Source of the DNA: CAWCGU01 sp963795195
GTDB lineage: Bacteria > Actinomycetota > Thermoleophilia > Solirubrobacterales > 70-9
Length of the DNA stretch: 64,000 nt
Reading direction: 5' to 3'
Assembly: GCA_963795195.1 (NCBI GenBank)
Contig: CAWCGU010000006.1
Coordinates: 2,932,102 to 2,996,101 of the forward strand
Of the stretch, positions 31,680-38,979 are shown piece after piece (positions within the stretch are counted from its first letter, which is position 1; the number at the start of each line of letters is the position of its first letter). The translations under genes were made by a program, and so were the position numbers. A model generated the notes under the pieces. That model made no database searches, had not been told where the DNA came from, and saw only the letters and a list, made by a program, of their open reading frames with translations.

Positions 31680-33521
31680 GAGGGGAAGGCTAGCGCTGCG
31701 GCAGAGGGGAAGGGCCTGGCCGCGAGGACTTTCCTAAAGGGGACAGACCCCTTTAGGAAAGGGCTGGATCCTTTGCTGGGGGCAGAAGCGGCGGCCTTGC
31801 GGCGCCAGGGCCGCCGCGAGCGCTTGCGGTCCTTGAGGATCCGCTTGGCGGCGTTGTGCCCCGCCGCCGCCATCACGCCGCCGCCGGGATGGGTGCCGGC
31901 GCCGCACAGATAGAGGCCGTCGACCGGCGTCGCGTACTGGGCGAGCATGGGGGAGGGGCGCATGAAGGCCATCTGGTCGAGGCCCTGTTCCCCCTGGAAG
32001 ATCGAGCCGCCCGTGAGGCCGAAGATGCGCTCGAGGTCGGGCGGCGCCAGCACCTCGCGCTCGACGATCGCGCCGGGGACGTTGGGCGCGTAGCGGGCGA
32101 GGTGGTCGACGCAGGCGTCGGCGTAGCGCTCGCGGGCGTCGCCGGCCCAGGCCTCGTCGCCGGGCGGGCCGTACTGCGTGAACATCGTCATCACCCAGCG
32201 GTCGTCGTCGGTCAGGCTGGAGTCGATCGCGGAGGGCAGCTCGGCCTCGACGTAGGGGTTGGCCGCTGGGCGGCCGGCGAGCGCGTCCTGCCAGGCGGCC
32301 TCGAGGTAGTCGATCGAGGGGCAGAGGTTGACGCCGGTGCGCTCGAGCAGCTGCTGCTCGTCAGCGCAGACGCCCTCGTAGCGCGGTGCCTCGCTGAGCA
32401 CCATGTTGATCTTCACCGAGGCGCCGCGTGTCCGGTAGCGGCGCATGTCGTCGGCGACCTCGTTGGGGAAGTTCTCGGCGCCGGCCAGGTCGAGGATCGT
32501 GGTCTTCGGATGCGCGCCGGAGGCGACGATCGGCGCGCGCAGCTCGCTGCCGTCGGCGAGCGTCACGCCGCTCACCCTTCCCGCCGTGACGTCGATCGCG
32601 GCGACCTCGGCGTCGGTGCGGATCTCGGCGCCGGCGGCTTCGGCCGAGCGCGCGATCGCCTGGCTGATCGCGCCCATGCCGCCGATCACCTGGCCCCAGC
32701 CGCCCGAGATCCCGTCGAGCTCGCCGAGCGCGTGGTGCAGAAGGTTGTAGGCGGTGCCGGGGGTGCGCGGCCCGGCCCAGACGCCGACGACGCCGGTCGA
32801 GGCGATCGAGCCCTTGATGCCGTCGTGCTCGAACCAGTCGTCGAGCATGTCGCCGACCGACATCGTGAAGATCCGAACGAGCTCGTGGATGTCGCGGCGG
32901 GAGAGCCCCGCGGCGCGCCCGCCTCGCGAAGCAGCGCGACCAGGTCGCCGGGGTTCTTCGAGCCGAGCGCCGGTGGCTCGCGCAGCATCATCGGCGCCAG
33001 GAAGTCGGCGCCGCGATCGAGCCGGTCCTCGAAGGCGGCGTAGACGTCGGCGTCGTGGGCTTGGAGAAGGGGGCAATCGAGTCCTGCGTCTTGGCGGCCT
33101 CGTTGTGGAAGAAGATCGGCCCCTTCTCGGTCAGCGCGGCGTAGGCGGGATCGAGCGGCACGGCCTTGTAGCCGAAGTCGTGCAGCCGCAGGTCGGAGAC
33201 GACCTTCGGCTGCAGCATCGAGACGACGTAGGAGGCGCGCGAGATCCGGGCTCCCGGCCAGACCTCCTCGGTGACGCAGGCGCCGCCGAGGATCGGGCGG
33301 CGCTCGAGCACGACCACCTGGAGCCCCGAGTGGGCGAGGTAGGCGGCGGTCGTCAGGCCGTTGTGGCCGCCGCCGACGACGATCGCGTCATAGGAGCGGT
33401 TCGGCCCAATCGCGGGCGCCTTCCCCGGTCCACCCGCCGAGGCGTCGGCAGAGCCCCCGTTCGTGCCTGAGTCGTGCGTGCGTGTAGGCGTGGAGGCCTC
33501 GATGGCCCCAAAGTACCACAA
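31676..33521 (-). CDS. NAD(P)/FAD-dependent oxidoreductase, phytoene-desaturase-like, copy 1 (frame-broken)
   Basis: A flavoprotein of the amine oxidase/phytoene desaturase (CrtI-like) clan. The dinucleotide motif is DAIVVGGGHNGLTTAAYLAH, followed by VVVLERRPILGGACVTEE, ISRASYVVSMLQPKVVSDLR, FTMSVGDMLDDWFEHDGIKG, GGMGAISQAIARSAEAAGAE, EIRTDAEVAAIDVTAGRVSG, and the FAD-closing motif DGLYLCGAGTHPGGGVMAAA. It oxidises C-C or C-N bonds of an unknown substrate. Two single-base losses (near 33058 and 32925) break the frame. The start is unclear; TTG 33521 is the upper limit but would precede the expected transcript start. The C-terminus is extended by KGSVPFRK-type residues coded by a palindrome. 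It heads a three-gene operon behind a TTAACTACAAGGTCAA site. Confidence 0.85.
31730..31760. repeat. Palindromic repeat (CCTAAAGGGG family) inside the oxidoreductase 3' end
   Basis: Thirteen-base perfect arms (TTTCCTAAAGGGG, 31730-31742, and its complement, 31748-31760) enclose ACAGA. The minus strand codes for SPFLKGSVPFRK within the C-terminal extension of the oxidoreductase. The same family occurs at 41153-41177. Confidence 0.85.
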
Positions 33522-33528
33522 CGTGCAA

Positions 33529-33544
33529 TTAACTACAAGGTCAA
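33529..33544 (-). promoter_or_regulatory. Palindromic operator TTAACTACAAGGTCAA
   Basis: One base differs from the TTGACTACAAGGTCAA found at 42484 and 43578. Read towards the oxidoreductase gene it gives TTGACC as a possible -35; the hexamer 17 bases on (TTGTGG) is a poor -10. Confidence 0.65.
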
Positions 33545-33566
33545 CCCCACACCACACAAAACCAAC

Positions 33567-33615
33567 GCGCAACGTCCAGGAGTCCACCCCCTTGACGGGT
33601 TCCGGGACGTTCCGC
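33567..33615. repeat. 49-nt palindromic repeat, member of the GAACGTCC...GGACGTTC family
   Basis: Eleven-base arms with one mismatch (33567-33577 and 33605-33615) flank a GC-rich centre. Read on the minus strand, GGGGTGGACTCCTGGACGTT matches the element at 39680-39729 in 18 of 20 bases. It lies in the space between the oxidoreductase promoter and a SnoaL gene. Confidence 0.75.
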
Positions 33616-33652
33616 GTGCTTGCGGGTTTGGGGACGCTGCGTGTGGGGCGGG

Positions 33653-34057
33653 CTATTCGGGGATGCCGGCCGCCTCGAAGGCCGCGGCGCGGTCCTCGCC
33701 GAGGTAGGCGAGCTCGGCCGGCTCGCCCTCGCGGAAGGTCCAGAGGTTGCCGACCACGACGGAGACGTCGATGCCGCTGACCTTGCCGGTGCCCGAGAAG
33801 CGCATGAAGGCGAGCAACTTGTCGCCGGCGCTGTGCATTTCGACCGGCTCCCAGGAGGGCCAGGTCGTCCACTCTCGTTTCAGCTCGCCGCGCTCGAAGG
33901 CCGCACGGAACTGATCGCGGCCGCGCAGCACGAACCCGTCCAGCAGCCGGCGGGAGAAGTCGACGACGAAGTCCTCTGCGACCAGGTCTGCGGCAGCAGC
34001 GTCCCCTTGGGTGAACAGCACATACAGCCGTTTGATGAGTTCTTCGCGCTCCTGCAT
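33653..34057 (-). CDS. SnoaL/NTF2-like small protein
   Basis: An intact 134-residue protein of the SnoaL-like polyketide-cyclase/NTF2 fold: MQEREELIKRLYVLFTQGDA, DFVVDFSRRLLDG, FRAAFERGELKREW, SAGDKLLAFMRFSGTGKVSG and VVVGNLWTFREGEP. The fold is a cone-shaped pocket for small ligands. It is followed upstream on the same strand by another member of the same fold (34079-34474) with about 20 bases between, so the two are probably co-transcribed. No catalytic residue can be assigned. Confidence 0.85.
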   Translation of the reverse strand: MQEREELIKRLYVLFTQGDAAAADLVAEDFVVDFSRRLLDGFVLRGRDQFRAAFERGELKREWTTWPSWEPVEMHSAGDKLLAFMRFSGTGKVSGIDVSVVVGNLWTFREGEPAELAYLGEDRAAAFEAAGIPE

Positions 34058-34078
34058 CGCCGAACCAGTATTGCCTGA

Positions 34079-34474
34079 TCAGCTGAGCCCGGCGACTTCG
34101 AGCGCTTCCTCGGCGGTGCGTAGGCCCTGCACCCGGAACAGCTTGCCGTCGCGGAACGAGTAGACAGCCGCCCAGGTCAGGTCGAACGGCGGTCCGCCGC
34201 TCTTCGACCTGCCGCTGGCGCGCAGGCTGGTCACCAGGTCGTGGTCGTTGTAGGCCAGCACGTCGACCAGCTCGAAGCGAAAATCGTCGAAGGGCTCGCT
34301 CATGTCGGTCAGCCAGGCGATCACTCCCTCGACGCCGTGGTAGGGGCGCGTCAGCGGGAACGTGTCGAAGTTGATCAGCTCGACCGACGGGTCGAAGAGA
34401 TCGAAGTCCGGCACGCCCGTGCGCTCGAAGCGCTCGAACCCGAGCTTCAGCCTGGCGACGTTGTCCTCAGACAT
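34079..34474 (-). CDS. SnoaL/NTF2-like small protein
   Basis: An intact protein of 131 residues, again NTF2-like: MSEDNVARLKLGFERFERTG, FDLFDPSVELINFDTFPLTR, YHGVEGVIAWLTDMSEPFDD, FRFELVDVLAYNDHDLVTSL and WAAVYSFRDGKLFRVQGLRT. ATG 34474 was chosen because it opens the conserved N-terminal helix. It is the first gene of a two-gene unit and is divergent from the beta-lactamase-fold gene 60 bases away, so a shared promoter region lies at 34475-34537. Confidence 0.85.
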   Translation of the reverse strand: MSEDNVARLKLGFERFERTGVPDFDLFDPSVELINFDTFPLTRPYHGVEGVIAWLTDMSEPFDDFRFELVDVLAYNDHDLVTSLRASGRSKSGGPPFDLTWAAVYSFRDGKLFRVQGLRTAEEALEVAGLS

Positions 34475-34537
34475 CGCCCGGATTATCCCGCAAGAGCGTG
34501 GCTGCGTCATCGCCTCGTTCGCGTTAAGTTTCCCGCC

Positions 34538-35758
34538 ATGCGGGCCGGGAGGGTGCAAGTAGTTGCTGTCGCGGTGGCGGTCGCCGCCGCCGCCTGTCTG
34601 ATGCCCGCCGCGGCGGCGGCCGGGACATCCGGCGCAGGCGCCTGCCCCAGCGGCCAGATCCCCACGTCGGCAGGCTGCACCACCTTCGCCGACGCGCGCC
34701 GCGGCGTCGAGTCCGTCATCGATCAGACGATCGAGGAGAACGATCTTCGTGCCGCCATCGTGCGGATCGACATCGGCAATCGCACGCTCACACGGGTCGC
34801 GCGCGGAGAATCGATGGCCGGGGAGCCGGCCAACGTGCGCATGCACTTCCGCATCGGCTCGATCGCGATTCCCTTCCTGATCGACCTGCTGCTGCAGCTC
34901 GACGAGGCGGGGCGGCTCTCGCTCGACGACCCCATCTCCGAGTGGTATCCGGACTACCCGAACGCCGATCAGGTGACCTTGAGGATGCTCGCCTCGGCGA
35001 CCTCCGGCTATCCGGACTGGATCCAGGAGAACCAGGAATTCCTCGACGAGCTCTACGCCAATCCGTTCCGCCAGTGGACCTCGCAGGAGCTGCTCGACAT
35101 CGCCCTCGCACGCGAGCTCATCTGCGACCCGGGCACCTGTTTTCACTATGCCCACACCGGGTTCATCATCATCAGCAGGGTCATCCACGAGGTCACCGGC
35201 GCTCAGACGGCGACGCTGCTGCGGCGGCGGATTCTGGAACCGCTCGAACTGACTCAGACGAATATTTCGGCACTGCCTGCGCTACCGAACCCGGTGCTTC
35301 ATTCCTACACCGCCGAGCGCGGCTTCTACGAGGACGCGACCTTCTGGAGCCCGTCCTGGGGGATAGCGAAGAGCACGCTGATGTCATCGACCATCGGCAA
35401 CGTGGTCAAGGCTGCCAAGGCGTTCGGCACGGGGGCGCTGATCTCACCGGCGTCGGCCCGCGAGCGCCTTTCGCCGGACCTGACGTCGAACTTCGCCCCC
35501 TTCAATGCCTTCGGCGGGAACTTCTACTACGGCCTCGGCGTCCTGGTCGACCACACCTGGCAGTTCCAGAACCCTGAGCAGAACGGCTACACGGCGATCA
35601 TGGCCTACTTCCCCTCCCGCCGGATCTCGCTCGCGATCGCGGCCACCAAGGGTCTGAGCGCGGCGCAGACCTCGAACAACTACAGCGAGATCCTCTGGTC
35701 TGAGATCACCAGCTACCTGACCCCGGACAACGCGGTTTCCATCGGCCACTCCCGATGA
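34538..35758 (+). CDS. Exported beta-lactamase/DD-peptidase-fold protein lacking catalytic motifs
   Basis: An intact exported protein of 406 residues. The signal peptide is VAVAVAVAAAACLMPAAAAA. The fold is the serine beta-lactamase class C/DD-peptidase type: MHFRIGSIAIPFLIDLLLQL, LDDPISEWYPDYPNADQVTL, MLASATSGYPDW, CFHYAHTGFIIISRVI, LEPLELTQTNI. The expected SxxK is SIAI (no Lys), the YxN box is YAH, and the third motif (H/KTG) is replaced by NPEQNGY. All three catalytic boxes are therefore changed while the fold is kept. It may be a binding protein or pseudoenzyme; the nucleotide sequence here shows no indel, so an error is unlikely. Confidence 0.82.
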   Translation: MRAGRVQVVAVAVAVAAAACLMPAAAAAGTSGAGACPSGQIPTSAGCTTFADARRGVESVIDQTIEENDLRAAIVRIDIGNRTLTRVARGESMAGEPANVRMHFRIGSIAIPFLIDLLLQLDEAGRLSLDDPISEWYPDYPNADQVTLRMLASATSGYPDWIQENQEFLDELYANPFRQWTSQELLDIALARELICDPGTCFHYAHTGFIIISRVIHEVTGAQTATLLRRRILEPLELTQTNISALPALPNPVLHSYTAERGFYEDATFWSPSWGIAKSTLMSSTIGNVVKAAKAFGTGALISPASARERLSPDLTSNFAPFNAFGGNFYYGLGVLVDHTWQFQNPEQNGYTAIMAYFPSRRISLAIAATKGLSAAQTSNNYSEILWSEITSYLTPDNAVSIGHSR

Positions 35759-35813
35759 TCCGTTCTCCGAGCAGCAGAACCGCTAGACGGTCATCCGGCT
35801 AGCTCGCGAGCAC

Positions 35814-35843
35814 CCCGGTGACCGCGTTTGCCGGGTCACCGGG
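35814..35843. terminator. Bidirectional hairpin terminator
   Basis: Ten-base perfect arms (CCCGGTGACC and its complement) with a 10-base loop lie between the convergent stops at 35758 and 35870, and can serve both genes. Confidence 0.75.
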
Positions 35844-35869
35844 ACGCTCGGCGGCTGGGGACGCCTCGC

Positions 35870-36271
35870 TCAGTCCCGCTTGACGATGCAGAGGTTGTTG
35901 CCGTCGGGGTCGCGCAGCCAGAACATCGGCGGCACCGGCTCGCCCATCTCGGAGACCTCGTCGTCGACGTCGACTCCGGCGGCCTTCAGCGCGGCGTGGT
36001 CGGCGTGGACGTCGGAGCTCGAAAGGAAAATGTGGGTTTCGACGCCGACTGGGTCGCCGGGACGCGGCGGGAACAGCGCGATCGTCGTCTCCGTGCCGGG
36101 GTGGCCGACCTCGATCCAGCGCATCCCGGACGGGTCGCCCATCGGGATGTCGTCGCGCAGCTCGCAGCCGAGGTGATCGGTGTAGAAGGCCAGCGCGCGG
36201 TCCTGGTCGGTGACCGGAACGACGATGGTGCCGATCTGGGTGAGGTTGGTCTTGGTGGTGGTCTCAGGCAT
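35870..36271 (-). CDS. Glyoxalase/VOC-superfamily protein
   Basis: An intact 133-residue VOC protein: IGTIVVPVTDQDRALAFYTD, HLGCELRDDIPMG, RWIEVGHPGTETTIALFPP, ETHIFLSSSDVHADHAALKA, PPMFWLRDPDGNNLCIVKRD. Two beta-alpha-beta-beta-beta modules are visible. The metal-ligand positions of glyoxalase I are only partly kept (H in THIF, E and D elsewhere), so enzyme, resistance-protein or binding roles are all open. ATG 36271 is preceded by GGAGG, which fixes the start. Confidence 0.88.
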   Translation of the reverse strand: MPETTTKTNLTQIGTIVVPVTDQDRALAFYTDHLGCELRDDIPMGDPSGMRWIEVGHPGTETTIALFPPRPGDPVGVETHIFLSSSDVHADHAALKAAGVDVDDEVSEMGEPVPPMFWLRDPDGNNLCIVKRD

Positions 36272-36401
36272 TTGCGTCCTCCTGTTTGGGTGCGTTGTGG
36301 GTGTCTGGTCTATGGACCGGGAGGGCGCACGAAACTCATCGCAGCGATCGCCGAACGTCAGGGAGGCACCCCTATACCGATACCTGAGAGACCTGCGGCG
36401 C

Positions 36402-36863
36402 TCAGGGGCTGAGGACCTTTGCGAGGCTGTCGAGTGCCGAGGTCCAACCGGCTTCGGCATGGCTGCGCCCGGCGGGGTAGGGGCCGTCGCTCATCGTCAT
36501 CCGGGTCTTCCCGCCGTGGTCGTGGAACTCGAGGCGCAGCACCGTCGGCTCGTGCATGCCGACCTGAGGCATCGGGTCCGAGCGCATCACGATCAGCTCG
36601 GGCTCGACCAGCTCGAGGATGTCGTAGCCGATCGAGAACTCGTGGCCACCATCGCGCTGCACCATCGTCAACTCGAACCGCCCGCCGACACGGGCGTCGA
36701 TGTTGATCCGCTCGCGGGGTGCGTCGGCGTGCTCGGGCCCATACCACGCGGCAACCTGGTCGGGCTCGATCCAGGCGCGGTAGACCTGCTCGCGGGGCGC
36801 TTCGAAGATCCGGGTGATCAGGACCGTCAGGTCCTCGGTCGCGGCTGGGGTCGCGTCATTCAT
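36402..36863 (-). CDS. SRPBCC protein, AHSA1-like
   Basis: An intact protein of 153 residues with the activator-of-Hsp90-ATPase-homologue (AHSA1) type of SRPBCC fold: LITRIFEAPREQVYRAWIEP, VAAWYGPEHADAPRERINID, RVGGRFELTMVQRDGGHEFS, YDILELVEPELIVMRSDPMP, RLEFHDHGGKTRMTMSDGPY and AEAGWTSALDSLAKVL. The ATG overlaps the end of the ArsR gene (ATGAATGA), so the two are translationally coupled. ArsR-AHSA1 pairs are common in bacteria; the ligand of neither is known. Confidence 0.9.
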   Translation of the reverse strand: MNDATPAATEDLTVLITRIFEAPREQVYRAWIEPDQVAAWYGPEHADAPRERINIDARVGGRFELTMVQRDGGHEFSIGYDILELVEPELIVMRSDPMPQVGMHEPTVLRLEFHDHGGKTRMTMSDGPYPAGRSHAEAGWTSALDSLAKVLSP

Positions 36864-37188
36864 CGTCTTCTCCTTTGGCGCGCAGATGCGCGTCGAGTCG
36901 GTCCATTCGGGTCTCCCACGTCTGCTTGCGCGACTGCATCCACTCGACGGCGTCGTCGAGCGGCCTGGCACGCATGCGGCTTGGCCGCCACTGCGCGTCC
37001 CGGCTGCGAACGATCAATCCCGCGCGCTCGAGTGTCTTCAGGTGGCGCGAGATCGCCGGCAAGCTCATCGGGAACGGTTCGGCGAGTTGGCTCACCGTCG
37101 CCTCGCCCTCGGCGAGCCGGCTGAGGATCGAGCGGCGCGTCGGATCGGCGAGGGCGGCGAAGGTCAGGCTGAGTTGGTCTGTGGGCAT
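36856..37188 (-). CDS. ArsR-family transcriptional regulator
   Basis: An intact 110-residue winged-helix repressor: LSLTFAALADPTRRSILSRL, EATVSQLAEPFPMSLPAISR, HLKTLERAGLIVRSRDAQWR, RMRARPLDDAVEWMQSRK. The recognition helix is MSLPAISRHLK. Cys-rich metal sites of arsenic sensors are absent, so it belongs to the non-metal SdpR/AHSA1-linked group. It overlaps the next gene by eight bases. A 22-bp palindrome six bases before its start (37194-37215) is a likely own operator. Confidence 0.92.
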   Translation of the reverse strand: MPTDQLSLTFAALADPTRRSILSRLAEGEATVSQLAEPFPMSLPAISRHLKTLERAGLIVRSRDAQWRPSRMRARPLDDAVEWMQSRKQTWETRMDRLDAHLRAKGEDDE

Positions 37189-37193
37189 ATAAC

Positions 37194-37215
37194 GGATGAG
37201 TTAATTAACGCATCC
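37194..37215 (-). promoter_or_regulatory. Palindromic operator before the ArsR gene
   Basis: Twenty-two bases: GGATG, A, GTTAATTAAC, G, CATCC, symmetric except for one position pair. It ends six bases before the ATG at 37188, so binding would block a transcript with little or no leader. Confidence 0.75.
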
Positions 37216-37256
37216 ATTAAATACCATCTGGCGGCGGAATGCAAACGAGGCGAACG

Positions 37257-37285
37257 CAAAGGAGCCCCGCCGAAGCGGGCCCCAT
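37257..37285 (-). terminator. Hairpin terminator after the DUF4394 gene
   Basis: On the minus strand GGGGCCCGC, loop TTCG, GCGGGGCTCC is followed by TTTGCG. A near-perfect stem just after the stop at 37311. Confidence 0.65.
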
Positions 37286-37310
37286 TGCGTCGTCCTTCCG
37301 TCGGGTTTCC

Positions 37311-38875
37311 TTACCCGATGCGGAACCTGATCGAGCTGCTCGTGGTGCCGTCGGCGTCGGCGAACACGCCGGCGACGCGCAGCTTCGCGCCCCCGGGGTC
37401 TTCGCCTTCTTCTTGGCGGCCTTGAGTTCAGCGCGACTGAGCCTGAACGTGACCGTGGCATTGCCGGAGTCGCTGAGGCTCGCGCCCTGGGCGTTCAGTA
37501 CGCGCCGTCCGAGCGAGAGCGTCAGCCCGGCTCCACAGGCCTCGTCGCAGCTGACCCTGACCTTGATCGAGCGGTCCAGCCGCTGCGCCGGGGCGCTGAT
37601 CAGTCCCAGCGGTGCGGCGCCCGGCTTGCCCACGACGGGGGGAACCGGTGTGACCGGCGTGTCGTCGTTGTCGACGATGTTGACCGTCGAGGTCGGCGGG
37701 GTCGCCAGGTTCATGCTGGCGCTGATCGGCGCCTGCAGGCGAACGCCGAACGTCTCGTCGCTCTCGTCGGCGGTGTCGTCGGTGATCGGCACCGTGAACG
37801 ACTCGGTGGCGTCGCCGGGGGCGAACGTCAGCACCCCGGTGGTGGCCGTGAAGTCATCAGCGGTTGCCGTGCTCCCGGCAGGCAGCTCGGTCGTGTAGGT
37901 GACCGTGCCCTGCTGGTTGATCGGCCCCGTGCGGGTGACGCTGACCTTGACCGTGCCGCCGTTCTCCGCGACCGAGGTGACCGTGTCGTTGAACCCGACC
38001 AGGTCGGTGGGAGGGAGGGTGACGCTCTCGATCAGCTCGCCGCCGGCGATCGGGCCGGTGCCGAGCTGCGTCGCCGCGCCGGTGGTCAGGTTGACGCGGT
38101 AGAACTTCGAGACCGCCGGGTCGGCGATCTGGTTGAGCGCCGCGTAGGCGGTGCCCGTCGATCCCTCGATGTCCAGGCCGGCGATCTCGGTGATCGCTCC
38201 GACACCGAGGGATCCGACCGTGTTCAGCGTGCCGGAGTTGGCCGGCGTCTGGTCGACGAGGACGTCGTTGCCGGCTTCGATGTTGAACAGGGTCGTCGTG
38301 GTCGTGCCGTCGAATGAGTTCGTGTAGTCGGCGGCGGCGACCTGCGGGTTGGCGCCAAAGTTGGCGTCGCCGACCGCGAACGCGAGCACTCCGTCCACCG
38401 TCGTCGTTCGTGCATCGACGTCAATGCGGAGGTTGTCGTCGTTGACGTTGCTGAGGCGCAGCCGGTCGGCGGCGGGGTTGAACCCGAAGCCGCTGGCGAC
38501 ATCCGCGGGGTCGGTGATCGTGCCCAGCGAGGTGGCACGGAACTGCGGCGCCGAAACCGTCGGCGGGGCGATCCGGTAGAGCACCCCGTTGTCGGACGCG
38601 CCGTAGAGCGTGTTGGTCCGAGGCCGGTAGTCGATTCCGACGAGGTTGTCGTCTGTGAGCGGGAGCGCCAGACCGTTTGCGTCCGCCAGCACGACAGGCC
38701 CGGTGGCCGCCTGTGGCGCTCCGACCGCGAAGGTGACGATCCTGCTCGGATCCTCGTCTGTCAGTCCGTAGACCGTTTGGTGCACCGCGTAGCTGGGTGC
38801 GGCGAAAACCAGCCCGCCGCCCAGCGTGACGGCACTCAGCGCCAGCGCCCGGCGCGTCCTTGCCTTGTGTTGCAT
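37311..38875 (-). CDS. Secreted DUF4394 + Calx-beta protein (one frameshift near the end)
   Basis: About 520 residues. Signal peptide LALSAVTLGGGLVFAAPSYA. Residues 34-265 match DUF4394 (TVYGLTDEDPSRIVTFAVG, LTDDNLVGIDYRPRTNTLYG, ASDNGVLYRI, FNPAADRLRLSNVNDDNLRI), a beta-propeller-like domain of unknown function. A Calx-beta domain follows (SVAENGGTVKVSVTRTGPIN, VLTFAPGDATESFTVPITDD, FGVRLQAPI) and then a C-terminal beta module with LSRAELKAAKKKAKTPGA. A frame change near 37400 leads to LRVAGVFADADGTTSSSIRF and the stop TAA at 37311. It is monocistronic with a terminator downstream. Confidence 0.85.
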
Positions 38876-38979
38876 AAGTCTCCCTTTCGACGTGAAAGGC
38901 CGGCGCTGTCGCAGGCCCGATAGGGCTCTATTCGCAGCAAACGCCGGATTGGTTCACTGACTCGGACGGCGCCGAGCTC

